DNA from: Takakia lepidozioides | Taxonomy: Eukaryota; Streptophyta; Takakiopsida; Takakiales; Takakiaceae | Length of the DNA stretch: 64,000 nucleotides | NCBI GenBank assembly: GCA_030704615.1 | Contig: CM060734.1 | Span: 5,888,001 to 5,952,000 of the forward strand | Direction: 5' to 3' | Part shown: piece after piece, positions 1 to 12,175 of the stretch | Layout of the letters: the number at the start of each line of letters is the position of its first letter | Position numbering within the stretch: the first letter of the stretch is position 1 | The notes under the pieces: model-generated | What the model saw: only the letters and a program-made list of their open reading frames with translations | Database searches by the model: none | What the model was told of the DNA's origin: nothing | Translations under genes and position numbers: made by a program

Positions 1-3000
1 AAGGGGTTAGCCCTAGTGAGGAGTTGCTGCTCCGACTCTGCTTCACACCACCTTGGAACCTGCCATGCAAATGGTGCAAATAGCTGGGAGAAGAAAACAC
101 CAGTTTGGTACTCCAAACAGCTGGCTAATCCCAGAATATCTAGCAACTGTAAAACAATGAAGGAAAATAAGAAGAGCTCTACAGAGAATTGCACTGGGAG
201 GCCTGCTTGAATAAGAAAGCTCTCAATGGAGGATGCATGTAAACTCAATTAGTAACATACCGTAAAATTTGTAAACTTCTCAGGCTTAAGTAGTGCCGCA
301 CCCTCAGCTTGCACATCAGCAATGCCAGCAGGGTGGGCGAAGGAGTCATGCGGGTCAACCAGTCCCAAGGTTAAGATCCGATCCCATCTATTGACTGTCG
401 CATCAACACCCACCTGTGCCAAATGCGCTTCCAACTTTGGATAGAAGGTGTTATATGGTGCCACCTACTCCACCCGTCACCCCATGCCTGACTTCAGAAA
501 TGGAAGAAATCAGGGTCAAACAGTAATAGTGGTTTATCAGACTCCCAGCTATTGGTATAGTTTCCCATGCATATCTCTGAGTGGAGAGTTCAAATATATA
601 TGCTTGATAGTTCTTTCCCTCACTAGGAATTGGTATCCCAAAAAATCCAAACTGTGGCAAAGCAGTTATTGCTGCAGATAGAAGATGCTAGCCCCTGCAA
701 AGGACTAGATACCAAATGACAGATAGAAAAGCGATATCAACCACTGCAATCCCACAACAGAAAGTCTTTCTCCAAGGGAAAAATGTTGCACACCCATCCA
801 TGGTACCCCTTGTTCTCTTGGTATGGCATGAGATGCACAACACTGCTTTAGAATTTTTGTTTCTTCTGATTAAGTAAAGCGATTTCGGGTGCTTAAATTG
901 TACTTCTGAGCAAGGGGTTCACATACCACACTATTAAAATATAGTGCTGTGCACTGTATCATATCTCCAACAAAGAGGAAGTAAAATAGTAACACCAAGA
1001 AGATGGTCTTAGGTCTTACAAATAATGTAGTAATAAAAATGAAACATAAAATAAATTATTAACCTGGAGGCACAGCTGATTATAGCATGGAAGGAATACC
1101 AAAAATCTGAAGATTTCACAATTGACCTAATATGAATTCAGTTTGCACACTTAGTAGATGGCGAGCATCGATTGGAAGTACCATGTCATTGTACCTGCAG
1201 GTTGTGGTTGTCACCAAGAATGAGTGGCCGTTGATTGACTCCAAGATAAAAGAGGCATTCCCGGCAGTTGGCAATGGATATGCGCACAGTTGGCACGATC
1301 AATTGTACCCTTTCACAATTCTCCATTTTCACTGCCTGCACACATTGAAAGATCAAGCCTATTAATCCAATGCTCAAGTTCTATTGAAGCAAGAGGGCAT
1401 ATTGCTCATTATACCCTCTCATTATATCTCATTATATTTCTCATGCCCTGTTTCAAAGGTTTTGCTTGTTTAGGCAGGACTAAGACCATGTAAGACCACA
1501 AATCTAGGTGAGACATTTTGTCCACTTAAACCAAAAGAAAGACTGACTCCACTTATTGGACACACAACTTTCCTAAGAGAATGTCTCTTTTACCTTGCCA
1601 ACAGCACCCAGGACAATGATGGAGTCGGAGCAGCCAAACACGGAGACATACTTCAGAGGGGCCAGGACGTACACTACTGAATCATGACAGTGTAACACCT
1701 GCAGCAGTGCAGGTTATGTTAGTCCCTTGTCACTCAGTAATTAGATACACAGAGCACATCAAGTAATGCACTTAAACAAGTTTGATTGATGGTCAAATGC
1801 TGTAGGATCGACGCAACCAAGAGATGGCCTAACAGTCTGACAACCAAGTTCAGGACGGGCAGTGGTGTAAGCACTGTGTGTGAGAGAGAGGAGCACCTTC
1901 ACTGAATCCCCCTTAATATCCTGCTCGCCTTTCAACACTGAGGCCCTGGTCACTCCATCTACAAAGGTCAAACCTTCCGGGTGCCAGTCTTTTCGAAACT
2001 GCGAAAACCCATTGGGTAGAACGATGGTCTTGGTGCTGGACGGTGTCCCGCCAGTAATGCTCGCTGAGGCATCCAGCATCGTAATATCTGCTGCTTCTGA
2101 CGAAACAACGGCAGGAGGGCCATTCTCCTTGACCAAAGGCTTCTCCCGTAAATTTTCTGATGCAGAACAGATATGCTGTGATATCCACTCAAGCACTTGC
2201 ACCAGTAGTGCAGGGGCAGGTGGCATAGCTGGGTCCAAGTCGGCAAAAAAGGGGACTGCTTGAGTGAGGGGCACTGACTTTGAGTCTGCATCTTTTGCTC
2301 GAAGAAGAAACCCAAGATGCTCAAACTTCTCTGCCGTTATCACCTGGAAAGACAAGCACAATGTAACACCATCACACTTGTTATTATGCTTATTATGAAA
2401 ATTATGCTTGCCCTGCCGTGATGACAACCGAAGACACAGGCTATCTGCATATATTGCACAGGCTTTAGATCATATCAGCCCGTGTATGGTTTCCCAGGAT
2501 AAGGCGTCCATGTTGTTGAAGCAGCTTTGCCAGCCATATTTATTGCTTATTTAAAATCTGGGACTGTTGATTGTAAGAGGCCATCTTAAGGGTGTAGAAC
2601 AAAATTCTTCTGTGTTATAAAAATAGCGATATAATGTACTCATAAGAGCAAAAGGAGCGAGAGAGAGATAGGTGATTGACCTTCCTCTCTGAATGTTGGC
2701 TATGACATATCACTCAGGGTATAGTCCGATGTTGAATGGGTATCACCTCTTCTGGGTATTAGGATAAAAAGACTTGCGTTGGTTATCAGTAATGTCATAA
2801 TTTCAGAATACAGTTATCAACTATCCTGGGTACCTAAGGAAATTTATCTGTCGGTTATGCATACCGGTTACCAACTCAGATATTGAAAACCCTTTAATAA
2901 CCAGTGCTTCCCAGGGTGGATCAACAATAACATTAGCTCAGAGGGAAAGGGAGAAACTAGAAAATAGAGGGAGTTATCCTGATACCCAGGTTGATACTCT

Positions 3001-5038
3001 GAATTTACTACCACAGTTCTCTATTGAGTTGATACCGGGCATCCTACAATGTATCCGGAGAATCTGGGTATCAGGGGGTCCTTTGAAGGTCCTCAATCCC
3101 CATCATGGATAACCAGGTTAATACCTGGGCCAACACTGGTATAGTCTCCGACGGATATAAAACCCTACTGAAGTAGAGTTATTGCCCAACAGCTATTGAA
3201 ATTAACATATTTTCCATACACAACAACTGACAAACAAGTTACAGGGAATTGACTTTTGACTTTCAGCCTAGGACAGACATCATGCTAGAAAAAACAATGT
3301 TAACCAGCACTGCTGAACTCCTAATCTGCTAGAAACTGGCAGAGGAAGAGAGAGGAGATAGCAACGATCAGAGACACGAGAAGGTAAATAGTAGGGCACA
3401 TCAGAACTAGAGGACCTGCCCATATGATTGACCTACAATGCTGCGCCCCTGTTCAGCAGAGACAGATTCCCTACCTTAGCATCACTTTCTTCCTCATGTG
3501 TCGACTCTGCCAACAGACTAAGCAAGTTCAGCAAATGCTTCTGGACATATGCCAGCTGATGAGCCTCCTCCTCTGCTTGGCAAGGCATCGATCGTCGAGC
3601 AAGTGCTGCTGCCCTTGCCTGCGGCGAGCCAACCCCAAATCACTAACTCCTTCAAAAGAATTGCTTCCGATAGAGTCTTGATTTACGGCATTCTTCTTTG
3701 TACACGACTCTTCGGGAGCAGGTGTCGTCAGTTAGCAGTATAGCACTTGTTTTGACACTTTGCAGCCAAGTGAACTGAGGATTCACAAGTACAAACACAA
3801 ACAAAGAGACCAGCTATATAGCTAACTGCCTGAGGTTTGCTATGTTCCACATACAACTGCAAATAAGATGGCATCTAGTTGCTCAATTGTGTCATCAAAC
3901 CCTAAAGGTAAGCTAGGGTTAGTGGCAGACAGAAACCCACAGGTGGAGAAGATACTCAGTAACCAGAATTACAGGTATATTATTTATCTAACGATATGGG
4001 ACAACTGGGCTGCCTCCAAATCTGCAACCATACGCCATAAGTTCTCAGTTTGAACACCCAGAGACATAAATATATGTTCTCCAATAAACCTGGATGGGGG
4101 GAAGTAAAATTTGCGACTGCTCCAGACAGTATACAGTGTCAATATATGGTCAAGGCTCGTTTGATTACCAATAACAAATGAAGTTCTCATATTCGATAGA
4201 AAACTAGAATTCGTGACAACTTCTCCACAACATAAATTGCACTTGGTATTCATTGTCCGCCCTGAACAGTGTATTCCTAATTGGTCTCGAAGGGCACACC
4301 ACAGGATGTTCTGCTCCACAGAAAAACTTCCTAATTAAACATAAAACATTTTCCTATTTGATCTGCAAGCTCATTTGATCGTCCTCCAGGCAAGATTCCC
4401 TTTGGAGGGGAGGAACAAGAGGGGAAGAGGTTTGGGGCAAGAGGGAGGGAGATACCAATGATGGGAAGAAGTAGGACCAAGATAACCACCTGTAAGGAAG
4501 AAATGGCTGGAAGAAATCCATCAATTGCTGAAATTGAGGGCCACACGTCAGCTACAGCTGCAGCATCACGGTGCGGACGGGGAGGAACCCTTTTGTAGGT
4601 TTGAATGTACAAGAATAATAACAAATCATCAACATCAGCACCTATAGAATCAATATCTGTGACCGGACAGCGAGCCAAGCCATCGGCCCCTTCACCCTCG
4701 TGAGATAAGACAGAAGCCAACGTATCAAGTACCAAATGTGCGTAAGTCTCTGGCAGGCCCAAGCTTGTGGCTATGCCAGCTGTGGCCACACGTTTTTGAC
4801 CTCCGTGTGATCCAGTATTAAAGGCAGTACTGTCATTATTGTTGATGGACCAAGTGGAAATGGGCGGGGCTTGCTCAAGAAGTTTACTGCGGAGCACTCG
4901 TAATCCAGCCACGCCGTCAGAGTGCATTAGGCTGGGAATTGGAAGAAGGCCATACTCAAATGGTTCCCGCCGCACGTGCAGCCATGGTGGCTCCCTCCCT
5001 GCAGAAGTGCTGTTGCACAATGCTGTCCCAGCACTCAT
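1..5038 (-). CDS. TBCCD1: TBCC domain-containing protein 1 (TBCCD1-like), 3' end off window
   Basis: The protein belongs to the tubulin-cofactor-C-domain family; TBCCD1 proteins act in centrosome or Golgi positioning in animals and algae, and the land-plant role is less clear. Seven exons are seen, all in phase: 4490-5038, 3475-3618, 1897-2343, 1594-1698, 1195-1335, 261-464 and 59 down to 1. All introns have GT/AG borders. Exon 1 carries the REPFEYGLLPI block and the DIDSIGADVDDLLLFLYIQ block. Exon 2 carries QAEEEAHQLAYVQKHL, and exon 3 carries EKFEHLGFL. Exons 4 to 6 form the TBCC/C-CAP beta-helix, with HCHDSVVYVLAPL, FGCSDSIIVLGAVGK and CRECLFYLGVNQRPLILGDN. About 549 codons are visible, near the usual family length, so only a short C-terminus is missing. 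The start is the first ATG of exon 1. I see no stop or frameshift, so the gene looks intact. Confidence 0.92.
2695..3170. repeat. Cluster of TATCC/GGTATCA words in TBCCD1 intron 2
   Basis: This part of the 1131-bp second intron repeats short words such as GGGTATCA, GATACCCAGG, TTGATACC and GGTTATC in both orientations. One pair, CCTGATACCCAG at 2978-2989 and CTGGGTATCAGG at 3064-3075, is a perfect 12-bp inverted repeat. It may be a degraded MITE. I see no coding content. Confidence 0.4.
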
Positions 5039-6790
5039 CTTCTTCTAACGGTCATTCACTGCACCTCTCTGCTCCAACACGTCTTCAACAATCAAGTGAA
5101 CCTCAACCCTGCAAGTAGAGACGAGTTTAAGAATGCACTGAGCAAACATTTCAACTGCATTGACCCCTAGAACAGTCTGACATTTTTTCCGCACCACTTC
5201 TCGGGATCATCCTGAGGCCGATGGCTTGGCAGAGAGGGTTGTTTAGACAGTAAAGAGGGTTGTCACGTCACCAACACACTAAACACGTGTTTTATATACT
5301 GTGATGAACCAGTAACGGCCCTAGTTTTCCAGGTGGATGACAGCTCAATAGAAGTAGCGAAGCAGTTATAACCGCTACACTCCCGTCTGTGGGCTACTCA
5401 GCGTGTCAAAACCTCTGTATCATGAGAGCTGGAGTAGCGGAATCAAGCGTTGTCCAACCCACTTCGATTTCTTTCTGATACAATTGTGCAGAATTTATGG
5501 CTGATGTTATGAGACACTGGGAATAATTGAATACGGAAGTCAGCTAGCTCCAATCGACCCAGATGCGAGGTAGCACTAGTGACCATTACGTAAAGCTTAG
5601 ACGTACCCTTTCCAGACAAAGGCCTCCAACAATACTACCCTTTAAAACTAGTTAGGTGATTTTACCCACCAGAGTGAGATACTCAAGCCCAGAATACAAG
5701 CAGTTATATTTCCTGGTGTAAGGGTTGGCAGAGACATCACAATGAAAGCATCATGTTGATCCTGTATTGCAACTATAGCACTCTCCTGACCATAGATGGG
5801 ACACAAGTGGTTTTAGATGAACGCCGGTGGGAAAAGGAGAGACGGATAAAAGAATTAGCCGTACTTTTCAAAACACCAGCATAGATTATAAAGAACTGCA
5901 GACCGCACTCACCCTGAGAACAAACGCTGTCCACGACACAGCTTCCCAACCAATCCAGCACCGCACTGCCGCTGCCAACCTAACCCTAACCTCAATTGCA
6001 CCAGACAAGCTCATCCCCTGGCATTGGCTACTCTGCAGCAATCACTTTGCTGCCATCATGGGCCACAAAAATCCCTGGTAAAAAATTAAGCATCTTCCCA
6101 CTAATTTGGAGTCATACCTGCTCATCTCGACGACATAAATTCATGCCTGAGAGTACGACTGAGGTTGTAGGGTTTGCAAATCACTGAAACGTATTCTCAG
6201 CACCACAAACGACGTCATCCTGACGAGGCATTGTTTTCGTTAAAACTGCCGGCAATCACGCAGAAATGATGCAAGAGGGAGGACAGACGGGAGCACAGAG
6301 AGACACTAGCACACACAGAGATAGGCACTCGTTATGGAGAAAGCGTCTCTCTCTCTCACACACACTGCACAGAGCAAAAACCTGGACGAAAAGAAACCTA
6401 AACAGGGTTCTACGACGTCCAAGAGGACATCTTGAGAGCCCCAAAGCCAAAGCCGGTACACGCAGAATCTGCAGAGCGCTGTTGTTTTCCGCAGAGCGCC
6501 TCCGAACGACGGTGGCGATACGCGCGAGAAGACATATCCGCTGTGCGCTCAACCGTGCGGGAGTCCGCGCGGCCAACTGCGCAGCCAACTGGATTCATAA
6601 AAATACATGGCTGCAGCAGCCGCGCGGCGCAAATATAGCCGCGGACGCGGAGAAGATTACTACTCCTCCGCCGCAGGTGCGGGGCATAGCAGCTCTGCAG
6701 GCTCAGTCGGCCCGGCAACCGTTTCGTCGGTTATGTTTCCCTCGCAGATGAACATATGGATGCCCACATTCATCCAAAGTGTCGTCTTAT
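5039..6790. other. Upstream region of TBCCD1, no gene recognised
   Basis: This stretch lies immediately 5' of the TBCCD1 start and should contain its 5' UTR and promoter. From about 6260 to 6720 the DNA becomes CpG-rich and holds short open frames on both strands. None has a recognisable protein motif and their composition is arginine- and alanine-rich, as expected from GC-rich noncoding DNA. No clear TATA box can be assigned. Confidence 0.4.
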
Positions 6791-7565
6791 GAGGCGCCCA
6801 CCCTCGGCACACTGTCCCAGCCACTACGAAGGATAGTGTTGGGGATGCCGGGGCAAAAACTGCCCGCCCTACCACGTACTCCGTGCCACGTTGGCGCATA
6901 GCCCTTGCCCTCCTCCCTGTTGACTCCCTACTCCCCAGCACCACGCGGGCACAAGCCTGGCTGTGGGAACCACCTAGCCTTCCTCGCAGGCCCAGGCCCA
7001 CGTCTTGCCACGTGAGGGCCTCCCTACCCGCCACGTGAGGGCCTCCCACAGCCTGATGCAGGACAGGCTCTCCTATCCACGGTATTTATTTTGAAGAATG
7101 CAACGCCCTTCTGTCGAGCGGCTTTTACTCACCCATCCCTTCGCTATCCGAGGTGGGAACTCCAAGATAGAAGAGTTGAAAATCTCTAAGCACTCAGCCC
7201 GCTCAAAACAATTAGTCATGACCTACAGCTAGTGTATCAAGTATCAGGCCGAAGGCATGGTGTCTCTAATCTGCTCTATAGTGCATCTCTACAGCTTGCA
7301 TGTATCAAGCATCAACAGATCGTCTCTCCTCCATCACCGTGCTCTTCATCCTTGCGCTCCAGTTCGTGCTCTCCGCCTGATCTCCTCTCCTGATGACCAA
7401 GTCGTGATCCAAGAAGTGTCCCCCTCCATGTTGCTACTCTGCCTATTCTACCTGCAAGTTGTTCTAACCGCCTAACTTACTAACTGTCATTCAAGACAGA
7501 ATGCACGCTCCTTGTGCAGATGTCGTTCCCACACAGTCGTTCCCTGCCAATGATAACCATTTCTT
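6791..7565. other. No gene seen; possible LTR-type sequence
   Basis: The region is GC-rich at first, with the word CCACGTGAGGGCCTCCC occurring twice (near 7018 and 7037), then turns pyrimidine-rich. I see no conserved coding sequence. It lies beside a minus-strand LTR-element end at 8037 and may belong to that element, but I could not find a matching second LTR. Confidence 0.25.
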
Positions 7566-7570
7566 GTGTA

Positions 7571-7898
7571 CGCTGTGACGGGCTGTGCCAAGCTGTGTCG
7601 GGCTGTGACTGTGCTGAGCTGTGTCGGACTGTGGCTGACTGTGTCGGGCTGTGACTGGCTGTATGAAGCTGTGTCGGGTTGTGACTGACTGTGTAAGGCT
7701 GTGTCAGGCTGTGACTAACTGTGTGAGGCTGTGTCAGACTGTGTTAGGTTGTGTCTGACTGTGGTAGGCTATGGTAGACTGTGTAAGGCTGTGTCAGGCT
7801 GTGACAGGCTGTGTCAAGCTGTGTCTAACTGTGTAAGACTGTGACAAGCTGTGTCAGCTGTGTCAGGCTGTATAAGCCTGTGACTGGCTGTGTGAGCC
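7571..7898. repeat. GCTGTGTCAGGCTGTGACTG minisatellite
   Basis: About 330 bp consist of degenerate head-to-tail copies of a roughly 10-bp unit of the form GCTGTGTCAG / GCTGTGACTG. On the other strand this reads as CTGACACAGC. The copies vary at one or two positions and the array breaks up at both ends. It sits inside what appears to be the LTR of the element ending at 8037. Confidence 0.8.
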
Positions 7899-8030
7899 TG
7901 CCTACCACCCCTAAGGCCTGTGGCTGTCACCCCTAAGGCCTCTGTTGGTCTGAGCCTACCATTCGTAAGTCCGCGCAAAATTAAGGGTATGCCACAGAAC
8001 ACGTAAAACTGTCTAAGTCCCAGACAGCCC

Positions 8031-8054
8031 TCTAACATTATCCCTCCCCCTCTC
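8031..8054 (-). other. Polypurine tract and LTR start of an LTR retrotransposon
   Basis: Read on the minus strand, a purine run (GAGAGGGGGAGGGATAA, 8054-8038) is followed at once by TGTTAGAGGG, which begins with the TG typical of an LTR. The frame just upstream reads like the end of a gypsy pol. The LTR would extend to lower coordinates, across the minisatellite. Its other end and its partner LTR were not found. Confidence 0.45.
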
Positions 8055-8059
8055 AAAAA

Positions 8060-8500
8060 GTCGTGTCCTCACGGTTTACTATTTAGGATCAGCAAACCTT
8101 TGTGAACGAGCACCCTTCTGTCGATGAGAGTCCCTTGGCCTATATACTCGGGCATCCCCTTCCTTGCTACATGCAAATACTTCCAGCAATGCCGTCTTCC
8201 CAATTTGCAAATCGTAAAGTGGAAAAGAGGAAGCTACTACCATTGAACTACCACTTTATGAAACATGACTTTGCGTTATATATATTACCCAAAAATCCTG
8301 AAAGTCTTCTGCACAAAAACCTTCCAAATGTGATTGGCTTCAAAGTTGTGCCACGTCCACTGGCAGATTTTATGTGGCTTCCACCATAAACAACCTCTTC
8401 TGTGTAGGAAGTGCATTTATGTCCTGGAATACTAAAAAAGTCTCATACTTGTAGTGTACATTTGCATGCTTCATTCATAGTAATGTCCAGCATGTGCTTA
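8060..8500. other. No gene recognised
   Basis: A plus-strand open frame at 8102-8389 has no motif I recognise and no homologue I can name. The minus strand here may be the end of the LTR element described at 8031-8054, and its last 60 bp are intron-like sequence behind the candidate exon at 8502-8664. Confidence 0.25.
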
Positions 8501-8501
8501 C

Positions 8502-8664
8502 AGATGGAGATTTTGTAGGTGACGGGCGTTTCAGGAAGTGAGGGTGCAGGAGCTGGATGACGAAGGAGATCTTTGTTGGAATCGCCAGTGTGCTCGCCCG
8601 CAGGGATACACAGCGAATCCTCCTCGTCCTCTTCATCCACGTACTGGCGTGCCTCCGCGGCCAT
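8502..8664 (-). CDS. Possible first exon of an unidentified gene
   Basis: An ATG in good context (CCATGGCCGCGGAGGC) opens a 163-nt frame of 54 codons plus one base. It is acidic near the N-terminus (a YVDEEDEEDS stretch) and proline-rich later. It runs straight into a strong donor, ATCT|GTAAGC, at 8501. The codons are GC-rich at third positions, like TBCCD1 exon 1. No downstream exon could be found between here and TBCCD1; that interval holds LTR-element debris, so the gene may be truncated or have a distant second exon. I do not recognise the protein. Confidence 0.35.
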
Positions 8665-9613
8665 GGTTTCTAGCCTTCTGCTGCATCTAGGTGGAGCAAT
8701 GGGTAGTGGAGGTCGACGGCAAGTACGCTTAGGTTTGGGAGCAACAAGCCTGCAAGCCCGGCCCGATCAACAAGTTAACCAATCCCGCAAATTGCATGGT
8801 GCGCCATGAAAGTGTAGAAAGAGACGAACCCTTACAAACAAATTTCCCACTTAGCAACGCAATCCCAACACTGGGAATCCAGCTAAACCAGAAAACCCAA
8901 AAGACATGAAGGCGGGCATTTTCAGGCGAAACCATAAGCCCCTCACATTTTCAATAAAAACCCTAATGAGAAGCCCCTACAATTTTTTCTCTGACAACTG
9001 TAAACTAAAGTCCGGTCAGACGAGCACTCCGGTTGAGCACAAATGCTCTCCTGCGAGACAACGCCCACAACAATAGGGTGAGCCGCCCGTCACTGAACTC
9101 ACAGTGGGTGCGAACCAAACAACTCCGCCTCAACGTCCTTGTTGCGAGCAATGCAGCTCTCCCTTAGCTTTTCATACGCAGTTAGAGGACCGCACGGGGA
9201 GGGCCTGACCATGGTAGTCTAACATCACCTGGAAAGACCCTTGCATACCCCCTGTATAAGTACGATGTATATAGCGAGAGCGGGGTTTCGGGTGATGGCT
9301 CAACAACTTCGTCTACGCAGGAAAGATGACAAACTCTGGTGATTAGAGGAGGCGCAGGCCATTGCACATGGACAAAGCAAAATGTTGTGCAACTGCAGAG
9401 TCTGTCATGGAGGCATCCCGCAGTTTCTACACATGGCCAAAAAGCACCTTACGAAGTATGGCAGGGACCCTAACTTGCTGCACTGTACACTCCCGGTACG
9501 CCTTGCACAATGCATGCACTCTGACATGCTCGAAGCACGCCCGCGCATGTCTGTATGTTTTTGGCTATTTTCTGAATCCTTCTCCAGTCATGAGAATGAC
9601 TGGAGTTTGAATT
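8665..9613. other. Upstream and intergenic sequence, no gene seen
   Basis: If 8502-8664 is a first exon, its promoter would lie here. Short open frames on both strands lack conserved motifs. I see no RNA gene. Confidence 0.3.
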
Positions 9614-9862
9614 ACGTGTTGTTCTTCCGTTGGTTGTATTGGAGTCATGGAGTCCAAGTGATGGAGTCATGGAGTCGGGAGTGCCTCATAGTAGTCATGT
9701 CCATGACTTCATGACCGCGGATGATGGACATGTTAACTACGTGGCGTTCTTCCGTTGGTTGTACTGGAGTTTTGTAGTCGTAGTCATGAAGTGATGTAGT
9801 CGGGAATGCCTCTGAGGAGTAGTCAGGGCCATGACTACATGATCCCGGTTGATTGCCATGTG
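9614..9862. repeat. Two-copy tandem repeat, 125-bp unit
   Basis: The first copy begins at about 9614 (ACGTGTTGTTCTTCCGTTGG) and the second at about 9739 (ACGTGGCGTTCTTCCGTTGG). Each also contains smaller GGAGTCATGGAGTC-like iterations and a CATGACT/AGTCATG inverted motif. A shorter repeated phrase (GCCATGTGTCA.GCCTT) follows at about 9856 and 9902. Confidence 0.75.
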
Positions 9863-10319
9863 TCAAGCCTTCACGCATTTTGGGCTTTTGGTAGTTTGCT
9901 GCCATGTGTCATGCCTTAAACGCATTGCCCACTTGGGCATATTTGATGAGAGCTTTCACTTTGTCGGTATTTGTGTGTGTATTCTCACATAGTGTGTGTC
10001 GGGATGTCTTCCTCTATCACAGATGGTATGTTTGCTTTGTTTTTCGATCAAAACGGAGTTCCTAGAAAGCCCTATCATACATGTGTAGTTCTCATTCTTC
10101 TTTGTATGTGAGCTGCACAAGCTGCTTTGAAGTCAAGTCTGTGCTTCACAATGTCGTGTCCAGTTTCACAAGTGCGGGGGAGACTTGCAGCATTCACCTG
10201 TAGTGAACTAGCAAAATTGTTGAAAGTGTTTGCTTACAATACATGATTTAAAATAAATCTCAAAGTGTATGGGAGTTTTCAAATATGCGTCCTCATCAGA
10301 AGACAATTTGTGATGTGAT
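9863..10319. other. No gene seen
   Basis: The sequence is AT-leaning and noncoding. It may be the 5' part of the CACTA element whose coding relic starts near 10320, but I found no CACTA terminus here. Confidence 0.25.
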
Positions 10320-11222
10320 TTGAATTGGCAGGGCTACATTACATCCGATGATGAAGTGGAGGCTGAAACTAGTGGAGAGAATGTTGCTTACGATGACCAT
10401 TTCGAGGGAGAAGCAGGGAATGGGCTACGGGGCCAGATTGCCCGTGCTGTGCAAGATGCTTTTGAAATATCAGATAACCTCAGGCAAAATCCTACACCTG
10501 CCCCAAATGGCCCTCATAGAATGAGGATGGTGTTGAGAATGGTGAAAATCCCTCTGGAATGCATGATGGCGAAAATATCGGCAGAGAGGAAGCAAGCGCG
10601 CCAATGATTTTCACCATGAAAAACTCATGCGAGAGTCTCAAATCCTCTTATACAATGGGTGCAGTCACAACCATTTGACAGCCGCATTGGTGTTGCTCAA
10701 TTCGTGCGCCACTCAGAGATGTACTAACGCATTTGTGGATGAGTTATTTTCATTGTTGAGGCTGAAGATTTTGCCCAAACAGAACACCTTGCCAAATCGC
10801 ATTACGAGGCCAAAAATATGATCGTCATGATGGGCCTAGGATACTAACAGATCCATGCTTGTGAACGTGGATGTGTATTGTTTCGTGGAGAGCTCGAAAA
10901 GGCAACAATTTGCCAGAGTCCCCGATATTAAGGCGGCTGTGGAAAGGTGCCCAAGAAGGTGCTGCGACACTTTCCTCTCATACCTAGATTGAAACGGATG
11001 TTCTGAGCTAAGTCGCTCGCACAGCTGATGAAGTGGCACAGCAATCGCAGAAGTGCAGATGGCATGGTCCGACATGCTGCAGACACTAAGGCTTGGTGCC
11101 ATATTGACAACACATGATGGCCGGAGTTTGCATCAAATCCACGAAATCTGCGTCTTGGATTGGCGCTGGATGGGGTGAATCCTTATGGCACAAAATCCGC
11201 CTCTTGGTCCACGTAGCCCATC

Positions 11223-11820
11223 ATGGTGCTCAATTATAATCTGCCTCCATGGTTGGTAACGAAGAATTTTTTTGTCATGTTAACACTCATGATTCCTGGA
11301 AAGGAATCTGTGACAAGTGAGAATCTGGATGTTTACCTTCAACCACTAGTGGAGGAGCTAGCGACGTTGTGGGTGGGAATTCCAGCCTTGGATGTGGCAG
11401 CCAATGAAGGACAACGGGCATTTACCATGCGGGCAGTCCTCATGTGGTCCATACATGACTTCCCCGCCTATGGCTTGCTATCAAGTCAGGTTCACCAAGG
11501 GTACATTGCTTGTCCAACATGTGGACCTCAAGTCAATTCCAGATATTCCCCAGCTTGTATTAAATTGATATTCCAGGGGCATCGACGATATCTTCCCCAC
11601 AATCATGCCTATAGAAGATCCAGACTTTTTAATGGGGTGCGAGACATGAGACCTGCTCCACATACAGTGATAGCCATCGAAATCATGGAGCGTGCAAGGC
11701 ATTACAAACAATGGATTGATGATGTTGGGACTGCAGGCGCATATGACGATCCCTCCAAGCTCCATGGCATAAAACGACTGTCCATTCTGTTTGACTTGCA
11801 TTATTGGGAGGTGCGATTGT
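11223..11820 (+). pseudogene. tnp2-family CACTA transposase fragment
   Basis: The frame shows the tnp2 signature in order: LMIPGKESVTSENLDVYLQP near residues 19-38, a VEELATLW block, TMRAVLMWSIHDFPAYG, a YIACPTC zinc-like segment, and GHRRYLP before the downstream basic run. This is the central part of a transposase that is normally several hundred residues longer. Upstream sequence is broken by stops, and the frame runs into the GC-rich subterminal repeats soon after residue 195. It is a dead fragment. The frame on the opposite strand has no meaning. Confidence 0.78.
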
Positions 11821-11824
11821 CGCA

Positions 11825-12175
11825 TGCTAAAAACAACGCGACCCCCGGACGTCGGATACGTAAAAAAACCCCGTCGCAGGGGAGGCGGTCTCTGCGACGC
11901 CCGGCCGTGGGTTTGAGCGACTCCCGGGAGTCGCATATTTATAAAAATGTTGTTTAAAAAGAAAACGCGGGGCAGGGCGGGAGTGGGAACAGCTACGCTG
12001 CGGCGTCGCTCCTAGCGACCCCCGGAGGTCGCCAAGGAAAAAAACCAGTCGCAGGGGGGGGGGGGGGGGTCGGCCGTTGCTACACAATGGGTTGTGGCGA
12101 CGGCGTGACGTCGCCTCTTGCGACCCCCTCCCGTGGCAAGCCAGAAATTCCCGTCGCATGGGCGCTGTTGATGGC
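11825..12175. repeat. GTCGC/GCGAC palindromic subterminal array
   Basis: Palindromes follow one another here, including a perfect 18-bp one, GCGACTCCCGGGAGTCGC, at 11917-11934, and GGCGACG/CGTCGCC near 12092-12111. Words such as CCGTCGCAGGGG and AGTCGCAGGGG recur, next to a long G run at about 12052-12069. A closely similar region occurs at 50140-50540 beside a clear CACTA terminus. Confidence 0.7.

Larger units (their letters stand above)
10320..12175 (+). mobile_element. CACTA (En/Spm-like) transposon relic
   Basis: The element is defined by a decayed tnp2 transposase (recognisable at 11223-11820) followed by a GC-rich, palindrome-filled region (11825-12175) of the kind CACTA elements carry under their ends. 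Open pieces between 10320 and 11220, with an acidic segment at 10320-10607, probably come from the transposase N-terminal half but are not diagnostic. Neither CACTA terminus was found, so the limits are approximate. Confidence 0.65.

Noticed and set aside
3619-3743. Longer plus-strand frame over TBCCD1 exon 2
   Set aside because: It is the antisense shadow of a conserved minus-strand exon.
11481-11936. Minus-strand open frame over tnp2
   Set aside because: It is a shadow of the tnp2 coding sequence; no motif.
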